This document shows positions 1 to 9,826 of a DNA stretch of 64,000 nucleotides, in pieces. The position numbers were made by a program, and so were the translations under genes. Under the pieces are notes generated by a model. That model had not been told where the DNA came from and did not search any database. It worked only from the letters and a program-made list of their open reading frames with translations. The first letter of the stretch is position 1, and every line of letters begins with the position of its first letter. The stretch is from Asterias rubens (Eukaryota; Echinodermata; Asteroidea; Forcipulatida; Asteriidae), in contig NC_047067.1 in NCBI RefSeq assembly GCF_902459465.1, positions 21,761,680 through 21,825,679 on the forward strand, read 5' to 3'.

Positions 1-143
1 AAGTGGCTAAAGATTCTGTTTAGGTGAAAATGCGCCAGACTAAAACTGGAGAAGTTGTTTTTACTTCGCGATCGTGCACGATCGGAGATGAGCCATTTAT
101 TTAATATTTTGGTAATAAATAACTCCATCAGACAATCACAAAA
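1..143 (+). promoter_or_regulatory. TFIP11 5' leader or proximal promoter with a 16-bp palindrome
   Basis: Only 143 bases precede the TFIP11 start codon, so most of the promoter lies outside the window. Positions 69-84 form a perfect palindrome, CGATCGTGCACGATCG, about 60 bases before the ATG. No TATA box is evident. Whether the palindrome is promoter or transcribed leader cannot be told from sequence. Confidence 0.45.
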
Positions 144-3100
144 ATGGACCAAGGAAAGGAAGAAGTAGAGGACTTTGAGATCACGGACTATGATCTTCAA
201 AATGAGTTTAACATCGACAGGCCAAGAAAACGAATGTCAAAGGCCCAAGCAATTTATGGTAAGTTGTTGAGCGCAAAGTAGCAACCTGGACCACGCAAAA
301 TGTGAACTTGCCCGGGCAAGTTTGAAACTTGCGCGCGTAACTTCGGGCAATTTCCCAACTTGCGCGGGTTAGAGTATTGTTGTTGTCAATCAATCAAAAA
401 AGCTCAATTAGAAAGCAATAAAACCATCAGATCTGATTCAGATTTTGTAAATGGTTGTCGCTAGTTAAGTTAAAATTAAATTGCTAATTTATAAATGTTT
501 ACTTTTTTACCTGAAAATAGATAAAAGGAAAAGCAAAGACTCATTTCAATCGAAGAGAAGCAACCCCCCCCCCCGTCCAGTTTCTGTTCTTCAACATTTC
601 GAAAAACAGAGTAACAGCGCCCCAATTACTTGGTCCACCTGTCCCCTACCTAACAATTATGACTGCTTTATGTTCTGACACACCTACGTCACGTACGTTC
701 AACCCTGTTTTCTGATTAACCCGTTCCTTGTGATTTTAAAATCCTTTTAGGGTTATTAAGGGTTGGTTTGACCATGGTTTGACTTTGATGCTCTGGTATG
801 AATCTCTGGTCTGAGTTTGGACTCGAACCAGGATTCACAAAGGTGAAACTCGGTAAAGAAACTACTGATTGGACTACGTTATAATGAATTTATATTCTTT
901 GTTGCTTTTTTTTCTAGGTGTTTGGGCTGACAGTGATGATGAAGAGGAGGAACGACAGGGGTTCGGCAACTCTAAGCGTCGAGGCAATAAAGAGATGAGT
1001 TTCATCAGCTCCGGGATCAAGGGAGAAGAGAAAACAAAAACACCAGAGGTTAATTTAGGATCATTTATCTACAGTTTAAATTATTCGCATGATATCCTCG
1101 TTGCCAAATATGGGAGAATTCAGCAGGGATGTAGGCCCAAATAACAATATTGTAATCAACGAGTCAGGCAGTTTAATCTTATCCACCAAGTTTAAAGATG
1201 TTGGATAGTTCAGGCATGATATACTTAAGCCTGATTAAATTTGTTTGCCATTAGAAAAATCGAAGAAAAAAAATTAAATAAATATCTGAAAATTTTCAGT
1301 TGCCATTAAAGGAACTTTCTGTTCTTCTTCAGATTGCTTTAAGACTCAAGAGCAACTCTTTAAGAGCAACAATCAAAATAATATTTTATATAATACATGT
1401 GTTTTCAATACTGCCATTAGTCAAATAATAACAAACTGCCTCTAATACACACTTGTTTTTGTTTTTTAAATATACTGCTTCTAATATACACTTGTTTTTG
1501 TTTTTTCAATATACTGCTTCTAATACACACTTGTCGTTGTCTTTTTTAAATAGAATGATGGAAATAAAGAAGAACAGGCCTCATCATCTATCTCCTATCA
1601 GCTTCCACTGCGCCCGGAGGGATCAACAAAGACTTCAAAGAGCAAGACCAATGCAGAACGAGCGCATGCCACTCTTATGAAATCTGACAAAAATTTTGGC
1701 AATTGGCAGAAACACACGAATGGTATTGGAGAGAAACTTCTTCTTCAGGTAATAGGGGAGATAAATATTCAAATCAGGTCCTCACACGGGGGTCCAATAA
1801 TAATGGTTGCTTAAGGACACAATTGTCAAGGCTGGGATTCTAAATCCACATTCTGCTGATCAGAATCACCGGAGCTCGGGTCCGGTACGCCTGACCGCTC
1901 AACAGGAACTAACCATCACAACTATTCACAGCCTAAAATATTACAGCCTTATTGTACTATTTTGTGTTTTTTCCTGTAAACACAAATAGTATGGCAGGCC
2001 TCAAATAACCCACCCTGTGCTTTTGCTGTGGTGCGCTAAAGGTTCGATTACATTTTCCCCCATAGAAGTGCCCGTTACCACAGGAAAATTGCTGTGCTCC
2101 TTCAAGAGAGAAGTTCAAAGCCTGATGTTGCACAATTATTCAACATAATTTTTGACAACATTTATTTGTGATTTTGTTCTATATAGATGGGTTACATCCC
2201 AGGCAAGGGTCTCGGTAAAGCCAACCAGGGTATTGTACGCCCTGTGGAGGCCACCAAGCATAAAGGCAAAGGGGCAGTCGGTGCCAACGCAGGATCCCAG
2301 TTTGTGGGGCGACGCGGCGGCCGGGAACCTGAGACGGTGGATTCAGAGGAGGAAGAAGACACCCAGTTCAGGGAGGAGCTTGCGAGATGGAAAAGGGGCG
2401 GAGAGGTAAAGAATAGTTTGTGGTAATTCCAAGCGAGGGAAGTTTGTTGAGGATGGGGATCTTTGTTGTAGAGAATGATATGTCCATGCAAGGCCAAAAG
2501 TCAAGAGAAACTTGTTTGAGTTGCTGGCTTTGACTACAGCTATGGCTAGGTGGCCATACCTAGGCCCAATTTCTTAAAGCTTGCCAGCATACAAATTTGC
2601 TAAGCACAGACAAATCTTGCTAAACAGAGACTTGTTACCAGCCCAAAATTCCGAAAAAGTTTACATTGTCACAACTCCATAACTTTTTGGCTTAGCAAGG
2701 AAATTCGTTATGCACTATTTGTTTGTAATGATACGCATGCATTAAGCTTACCATGCATTCATCCTTACGGACTGTGAAGAGGGTAACCCTGTTGCAGCCC
2801 CAGGAGAAGGTGGCAACATACCCCTGGTGGCCGTTGATTTGTGTTCGTAGCCCAAATCGATTAAGTGTAGTCCTCGCCTTGAAGTGGCCATCGACCTTGT
2901 GATGTACAGTGCAAGGCAATCTCTGATTGAAACAAAACAAAATTATGATTGAAATATGAATTTGAAGGTCAACCATAGCTCTAAGTCAAACTGACCTCTG
3001 GCCTATTTCATATCACCATCATCATAGTAACTGCCATGCTTGTGAAAAGTCTGATCTGGTCGACTCTTAACATCTCCTTTTTGTCAGGTCGTGAAGAAAA

Positions 3101-6100
3101 AAAGCAAGTATGTCTACCGCTCAGTGGAGGACGTGAAGAAATCCATCCACCAGAAGAAGAAGAAGAAGAACGGCGCCGCCGCAAGCAGCGTCAAAGTTAT
3201 CGACATGACCGGGCCAGAGCAGCGCGTGATGTCCGGCTACAGCCACCTTGGAAATCAGCATAACAAACCCTTGGAGAGGTTGGAGGTCGAGGGTATCGAA
3301 GGTCATAAGTCAGGGTTCGAGATGCCGGAGCTGATGCACAATCTGGATCTACTGGTGGAGCTATCGGAACAGCAGATCATTCAACATGACAGACAGTAAG
3401 ATGACACTCGCCTCCTAGGGCAATTTTAAATAGTAAAGATTTGGTATTTGTAGTGATGAGAAATTTCAGACTTCTGTTTAAAACATTTGGGGTTGAACAA
3501 AGTACAATTGACTGGAGATGGATTTGACCAACAACCTTCAGATTAATGTGATGAGCAGTTTCAGACCTTTATACAATCAAATTGGGGTTGAACGAAAAGA
3601 AATGACTAGATTTGGGATTTGAAAAAGACAAATTGGCTATTTGATGGGATTCGACCTCCAGATTAACTTGCCAGCGCTCTGCCACATGAGCTATCCAATC
3701 TAGCCTAATGTTGGCGGTCTCCCTATTTTGTCAATATCTTTGTTCGGGGTGCCAGTCGGAAGCCAGACAACCGTTAACTGCTGTGTACTCGGGGATCGCA
3801 CTTTCAGTTCTTTTAACAATCAAAACTTTTCAAACAATGTTTTACCTGTCACTTAAATCTTGACCCACAGATTACATCATGAAGAAGACATGGTTGTCAA
3901 TCTCCAGCATGAGCAGGGCAAGCTAAAAGCCGTGCTCAACCAAGAGGAGCGACAGATCTCACATCTGGAGAAGATCATGGTGGTCATAGAGAAGTGTGAA
4001 GAGAGAAGTAAACCGGGCAGCGATAATCCGCTGTCGTTAGCGGACTGCGAGGAAGTCTTTAAGACCCTGATGGACGGTTACCTGGACGAGTACAAGGCGT
4101 TTGAATTGTCGCAGCTTGCTACCATCATTCTGTTTCCTCTCGTAAGTCGGCCATATTTGATTCAACAAAATTCCATTTGGAGTACACAAAGAACTGTCCA
4201 TGGCCTTTAGAAGCTACATAGATTGTTGTGGCCGAGCAGGTTAGAGCACCAGACTCAGTTCTGGTGGTAGAGTCATCATATCGGGTTCCAATCCCAGACT
4301 TGCTGACCCAAATTTCAAACGATTCTCTCTCCACCAGATTAAGAAGGAGTTAGCAACATGGGATGTGCTGAAGACCAGCGATAAGTACACAGAGCTGTTT
4401 AAGAAATGGAAGGATCTGCTGGACTCGGACGACAGTCGTTTCTTGCTGTCGACCGGCAAGACGATGACGATGTACGAGAGAATCATCTGGGAGATATGGA
4501 TGCCGCAAATCAGACGAGCCATCACCAACTGGAACATGAGAGAGTGCGATCCCATTATTGGTGAGAATCGCTCTTGTTTATTTTTATCCATTTCGAAAGA
4601 TTTTCACTTTTTCAGAAACCTCACTTGCAGAATTAGAAAAAAAAATTGTCAGATGGATCATGTCATCAGGGTGAGGGTTGCAGAAAATGTTGCTTAACAA
4701 TTCTCTGCTAAGCAGAAAAAACCAGGATACCAGTCACAAATTGTACATGTGACAAGGTAGTTTGGCTGGTAACTTTATTCTGTAGCATAATATTAGCTAC
4801 ATTTTCATATAGTGCCCTGATTTTATAAAATTCGACCAATCAGAATCGGGAATCCAAGTTTGCTTGAAGATAATACTTCCACTCATGCTACATTTGACGC
4901 TGGTTACTTTTTCTTCCAGAGCTCATGGAAAACTGGCTTCCTCTGTTACCGAGCTGGCTGCTGAATAACATTCTTGATCAGCTGATCTACCCGAGACTCC
5001 AAGAGACAGTTGATGAGTGGAACCCTGTTACCGATGTCATTCCGATACATGCTTGGCTCCATCCATGGCTGCCGTTAATGGGTGAGTCTTATTGATCTCT
5101 AGTCACATATGGGTAAATTGTGCTGGTTGCCAAAGGCGCCCTTGCATGCCTGCTTCTCAAAGGCGCCCTTGCATGCCTGCTTCTCAAAGGCGCCCTTGCA
5201 TGCCTGCTTCTCAAAGGCGCCCTTGCATGCCTGCTTCTCAAAGGCGCCCTTGCATGCCTGCTTCTCGCACGCGTTGTGGCTGTGTCCTTCATTTTCAGCC
5301 TCTCAACTGCAAGCAAGGATGATTAGCCTCCCAAATTATTATTAAAATAGTTATTATTACTATTACTAAGCAGTTTATAGGATAGGTATGTATTTCACCT
5401 CCCCTCATTAATTTTCTTTTTTCACAGGTGACAAACTTGAGCCTCTGTACATCCCGATCCGACAGAAACTGGCAAGAGCTCTGAGTAATTGGCATCCCAG
5501 CGATAGCTCGGCAAAGACGATCCTCATGCCGTGGCGGCGTGTCTTCTCTCGAGGAACGTTAGACGCCTTCTTGATCAGGAACATCATTCCTAAACTAGTC
5601 GTCTGTCTCCAAGAGTTTGTCATCAACCCATACCAGCAGCATCTTGGTGAGTATGGTCACCGTGGTTAGACTGCATGAGTTGCAATCACAAGAATATGGG
5701 TTCCAATCCTGTCAAGCTAACCGCTGATTTCACAATGGTTAGAATAAGCCTTAGTTACTGAATCACAGTTTCTTGATTTGTGCACTTCATAATCATAGAC
5801 ATTAAACCAATGCTTGAATGAGAATGAGAGATTGGCTGTTGCTATCTTGGCATTTATATTCCCTCGCGGGATTTTGCAGAGAACCCATGATGGTAAGATC
5901 ATCTAAACAAACAAACAAACAAACAAACAAACAAATAATATTCACTCACAGTGCCTGTTCGCAGGTTTATACAATTGGTCTGAACATTTCGACAAGCCTG
6001 CTCTGGTCATCTTCAGGGCCATATTTTATGGAGCTGCTTAAGCAGAAAATATTACCCCAACAATTTTCTGCTAAGCAGAAATGCGCAGGGTACCCTGGAT

Positions 6101-7839
6101 CATCCTCTTAATTTGATTTGACCACAAATATTTGACTTAGCAATATAATTTTGTTGATGATTTCAGAACCGTACCAGTGGGTGGTAGATTGGGAGGAGCT
6201 CCTGCCCACCCCAACTTTAGCGAGTCTCTTTGAGAAACACTTCCTTCCCAAGTGGCTACAAGTCTTGTGTTCCTGGCTTGGGAATAATCCCAACTACGAG
6301 GAGGTCACCAAGTGGTATCTAGGCTGGAAGGGACTGATACCGGAGCGGATCCGAGACGAGGCAGCAGTCAAAGGTCAGATATTGTTCCTAACTATCAGAA
6401 AATAGTGAAACCACCGACTTCGCAAGAGCTTATTTTGTACTGCGGCCAAACACCAAACCATTTAATAGATGTTAAATTTGAATCGAAATAAAGATTAATT
6501 TTAGTTTTACCCATACACTGATGTGTGTAAGCACAGGCATTTTACTAGGATGAGATTCGAAACCACGACCTTTGACATTCACGAGCAAATTTCTTACTAA
6601 CTATACCACCGAGATTTTCCGGTAGCTAGAGACAATTCAAATCCTTTATTTTAGCAGTGTCCTAAAACCACTGTTCTAAAAAAAAACTTACTTGGCAGTT
6701 TCAGATTACCAGCTAAAATTTCATGCAATGTATGTTTAGATGGATGGTTCCCTGCCAATTTATCAAATCATTTGTAATTTTGTGTGGATGCAGCGTACTT
6801 GAAGGATGCGCTGGACGTGATGAATCAAGCAGTCTCGGACTCGTACTCTGGCAGCGAGGACAGCATGGCGTACGTCAACAACTTACGCAAACAGCGAGAA
6901 GTGTCAGGTGGCGGCAGCAGATGGGAGGCCGAAGGATCGGTAAGTCGTTGCTTTCTGCTCAAGTGGGATATGAACCCGCCATTACTGGGATTTATTTTTG
7001 GGAACTACTTCTAAATAGAGCTGGACGACCAGCCACAGGAGCGCCACGGCAGCTCAGGGCTGTATACTCCCAAGGAATTTTATTGGCCCATCGACCAGGG
7101 CCCAATATAAAGCGCATCGATGCGTCGGTGTTAAATGCCCTGTATAAGAATTAGTTATTAGTAAATTTATGGTTACTGCACAATCAATGATGGCATGATT
7201 GACAGCTATGCTTGACGTTTTGTTAATTTTTTGCACAGCCTTCAAGACAGATGGGTGGTGCTCCCGTTATCACCGTGCCAACCAACTTCAGGGATCTTGT
7301 TGAGAAGAAGGTAAGTACTTGGGCTTCTTCAGGTCCCAAATTAAAACCAGACCCTAGTGATTTTAGCACCTGGCCAGGAAACTTGTGACTGGACAAGTAT
7401 GGCAGTTGTGTTTAAAAAGCACTCCACACAAATGATGTCCCTTTTGCTCAAAATTCGCAGCTGTCAGACAAACATTCCACCACTTTAAGTGATCAAGCGC
7501 CAATATCCATTACTGAGTGACGCTCAAGGCACATTCAGTATTTTCTTGCAAGATATTATGGAGCTATGTTTTTGAAGTACGAGACCTATTCCTTTACATT
7601 CCTTAACACCGGTAACCAATGCTAGAAGTTGAACAAATCTCTTTCAATCTTTCTTTCAGGCTGTTGAGCATAACCTCCTGTTTGTGCCGACAAACCGAAG
7701 ACACGAAGGCAAGAATGTTTACATGCTTGGTCCATTAAGTATCTACATAGAGAGAGCGGTTGTGTATGTTCAGCAGGGACATGTTTGGACGCCAATGGGG
7801 CTACAAACGGCAATCGAACTTGCTCTGAATATGAGCTAG
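144..7839 (+). CDS. TFIP11: TFIP11, tuftelin-interacting protein 11 (G-patch splicing factor), 13 coding exons
   Basis: Joined exons 144-258, 918-1048, 1554-1748, 2187-2405, 3088-3395, 3871-4141, 4338-4560, 4920-5081, 5428-5646, 6167-6373, 6794-6939, 7239-7310 and 7660-7839 give 815 aa, close to about 837 aa in vertebrates. All introns are GT-AG and the phases close. The N-terminal TIP domain reads EDFEITDYDLQNEFN. A G-patch follows (about residues 128-175, GYIPGKGLGKANQG), then the motif VIDMTG, then the GCF-like C-terminal domain (about 390-665, with CDPIIELMENWLPLLPSWLL and WHPSDSSAK). In the known family the protein acts in the nucleus, where its G-patch activates the helicase DHX15 to take apart the intron-lariat spliceosome. 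The start at 144 was chosen because it is the first ATG (context AAAATGG) and leads straight into the TIP domain. The gene converges on UTP20. Confidence 0.95.
1436..1553 (+). repeat. Three tandem 39-40 bp units ending exactly at the TFIP11 exon 3 acceptor
   Basis: Units at 1436-1474, 1475-1513 and 1514-1553 each read CTGC(C/T)TCTAATA(C/T)ACACTTG followed by a T-rich tract and an A/T run. The last unit ends in the TAG acceptor of exon 3. The duplication therefore multiplied a polypyrimidine tract and possible branch sites just upstream of a constitutive exon. Confidence 0.85.
3660..3800 (-). mobile_element. tRNA-derived SINE-like element, minus strand, TFIP11 intron 5
   Basis: Read on the minus strand it holds ACAAAGATATTGACAAAATA, then a tRNA-like head with GATAGCTCATGTGGCAGAGCG. 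The same block occurs on the plus strand near 26942-27085 and 59225-59362. The copy is diverged and its B box is damaged. Confidence 0.6.
5131..5265 (+). repeat. Minisatellite, five perfect 27-bp units, in TFIP11 intron 8
   Basis: Units start at 5131, 5158, 5185, 5212 and 5239. Each contains GGCGCCCTTGCATGCCTGCT. A single copy of this segment lies in the 3' part of a SINE-like repeat on the opposite strand at 37828-37850. The array is therefore an expanded piece of a SINE tail. It makes open frames on both strands (for example five tandem HACFSKAPL-like units), but these lie inside an intron and are not coding. Confidence 0.9.
5266..5348 (+). mobile_element. 3' tail of the SINE-like element that seeded the minisatellite
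   Basis: After the 27-bp array the sequence runs on as GCACGCGTTGTGGCTGTGTC to GATTAGCCTCCCAAATTATT and an ATT-rich end. It matches, on the other strand, 37744-37830. This supports a 5'-truncated SINE insertion in the + direction whose inner part expanded. Confidence 0.7.
5655..5934 (+). mobile_element. SINE-like element with (AAAC)n tail, TFIP11 intron 9
   Basis: The head has GGGTTCCAATCCTGTCAAGC, similar to a degraded tRNA B box. The body includes GAGAGATTGGCTGTTGC. It ends GTAAGATCATCTAAACAAAC followed by repeated AAAC. Copies of the body and tail occur at 60084-60200 and, in part, at 10618-10690; copies of the head occur at 25070-25235 and 59925-60050. Confidence 0.65.
6490..6640 (-). 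mobile_element. tRNA-derived SINE-like element, minus strand, TFIP11 intron 10
   Basis: On the minus strand a tRNA-like start and the B box GGTCGTGGTTTCGAATC are followed by a tail with TGCTTACACACATCAGTGTA and GGGTAAAAC. The same tail appears at 47520-47565 and 57955-58055. This marks a dispersed family, not a tRNA gene. Confidence 0.6.
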
Positions 7840-8417
7840 CATTAAGACTACAACAGTGACGGACATGTATAGACAGCCATGGTGTTACAAACAGCGATTG
7901 AACTTGCTCTGAATATGAGCTAGCACTAGACTACAACAGGGAGGTGTATGGACACCAATGGGGCTACAAACGACCATTGAACTTGCGCTAAATACGAGCT
8001 AGCATTAAGATTAGAATACTCACGGACATGTATAGACAACCATGATGTTACAAACAGCAACTGAACTTGCTATGAATGTAAGCTAGCACCAACACTTCCA
8101 ATAGTCACAAACAGTAGTTGAATTTCTGCTAAATATGAGCTAGCATTAAGACTACAACAGTGACGGACATGTATAGACAACCATGGTTCATAATTCTAAT
8201 TCTTCTAAACAGCGATTGACCTTGCTCTGAATATGAGCTAGCACTAGACTACAATAGTCACGTACAACAGGGAGGTGTATGGACACCAATGGGGCTACAA
8301 ACAGTGATTGGAATTTGAATTTGTGCTAAATATGAGCCAGCACTAATACTACAATAGTCACATACATCAGGGAGAATTTGAGCTAGCACGTGAACTGCAA
8401 TAGTCACGCGTCTACAT
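7840..8417 (+). repeat. Tandem array in the TFIP11 3' UTR made from the end of its own last exon
   Basis: The final codons and stop (7771-7853 as the founding unit) are followed by about seven diverged copies. They begin near 7854, 7937, 8019, 8101, 8157, 8267 and 8367, with a typical spacing of 82-83 bases. Most copies keep ACAAACRGYRATTGAACTTG and nearly all keep GAGCTAGC, which contains the TFIP11 stop. Some units are truncated or carry small insertions, so the array is not recent. The copies lie after the stop and are not translated. Confidence 0.9.
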
Positions 8418-9495
8418 CAAAGATTCAGTCACTCATCGACCACAGCACAAGAGTAAACTGGTCCTGTACAAAATTCTCGTGTATAGACCAGTCCATTTTA
8501 ATTTTCAGGGCCAATTGTGTTGCTCTGCTTTCGTCGAACCGTGCCTAGTAACGTGGAGTATGCACTCGCCTAAGCAAAGATTCTCTGCCGACCCATAAAA
8601 TACTTGTCATGCTGGCGCTTTGTAAAGTTACATCGATCGAGGACGTCTATTATTCGTACACTGGTAGTCATTTTCATGTCATTTAAGCTTTTTCATACCA
8701 GGCACTGTACAACACACAATTTATAGTTACAAACTCGACAACATCGGGCAAATTATACTCCATGAAAATGTATATACATGTACTTGTGTATTTTTGGTAT
8801 TTGTGTTTATAGATTTTGTACAAATTAAACTCATTGGAAAATGAATCATCTCAGAAAGAAGGTTTTCTGTTTGTTTATAGTGTTATGTTTATTCTCTCAT
8901 CGATTTTCATCAAATAGACTGTACAAGTCCTGCACGTATTCAACCATTGGGACCCATTAAAATGCGAAAGTTTGTATCCTTATCAAATAATAATTCACAA
9001 GGGAAACTGACGGGGTAAATTTTAAATGATTAAAGTTTTTCTTTGTAAACCCAAAATCAGTTTGTTTCCTCCTCGTATTAAAAGCTACCTACGCGAGACG
9101 TAATTCGTCCCAAAAATGTTTGAATCTGCAGGGGACTTGCACAGTCTATTACAGAATTGTAAATTCTATACATATTATTAGCCAAACAATTATTTTGTTG
9201 TGTGGCACGAAAAACTTGAAAAAATGAAATAATAATTCATTCCTCACATGGTAGTATCATGGAGGTGGTAGTATAATCTGTGGCACTGGTGGCAAAATAT
9301 GGGAGATTTCCAGACCATTTGGAGTAAGCTCCGATAGCAAAAAATATAATATTCAACTTCAAACTTGATTGATGTCAGAAGTCAGATTAAAGTAGGGGTA
9401 ATATTTGGCCTTGTAGCTTGTAAAAAATTATAATGTTCAGCAAATCTTAGCCAAATTGTGATGATCAGTCAGAAGTGTATATTTGCACCAACATG
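8418..9495. other. Core of the TFIP11/UTP20 convergent gap: probable 3' ends of both genes
   Basis: The stretch is AT-rich with no credible coding exon. A possible + strand poly(A) signal ATTAAA lies at 8824-8829. A possible - strand signal (AATAAA, read here as TTTATT) lies at 8888-8893. If both are used the two transcripts end within about 100 bases of each other or overlap. These are motif matches only. Nothing else definable is seen. Confidence 0.4.
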
Positions 9496-9826
9496 GCTGG
9501 GTTTTCTTCCTATTTCAATTTTTGTATTGATACACTGCTTGATGAGTCTAGGTACCCTCGCCTAGCCTGGCTCTCTTCATATTTCCATTCTTGTATTGAT
9601 ATACTGCTTGATGAGTCTAGGTACCCTAGCCTGGGTCTCTAGGTACCTGGCTCTTTTCCCATCGCCTTTCTTGTATTGATACACTGCTTGATGAGTCTAG
9701 ATGCCCTCGCCTAGCCTGACTCTTTCCTTATTCATTTTTTGTATTGATACACTGCTTGATGAGTCTAGGTACCCTCGATTAGCCTGGCTCTCTATTTACC
9801 CTCGCCTAGCCTGGGTCTCTTCCCCA
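9496..9826 (-). repeat. Tandem array at the UTP20 3' end that includes its last codons
   Basis: A unit of about 68-80 bases holds TTGTATTGATACACTGCTTG, GATGAGTCTAGGTACCCTCG and CCTAGCCTGGCTCTCTTC. Units start at about 9522, 9591, 9671 and 9739. The module CCCTCGCCTAGCCTGGGTCT at 9799-9818 lies inside the UTP20 coding end and encodes RPRLGEG on the minus strand. The coding terminus thus shares sequence with the 3' UTR repeats. Confidence 0.85.

Noticed and set aside
5089..5345. Repetitive open frames on both strands (HACFSKAPL-type and RSRHARAPL-type units)
   Set aside because: Produced by the 27-bp minisatellite, whose unit is a multiple of three; the region is a TFIP11 intron.
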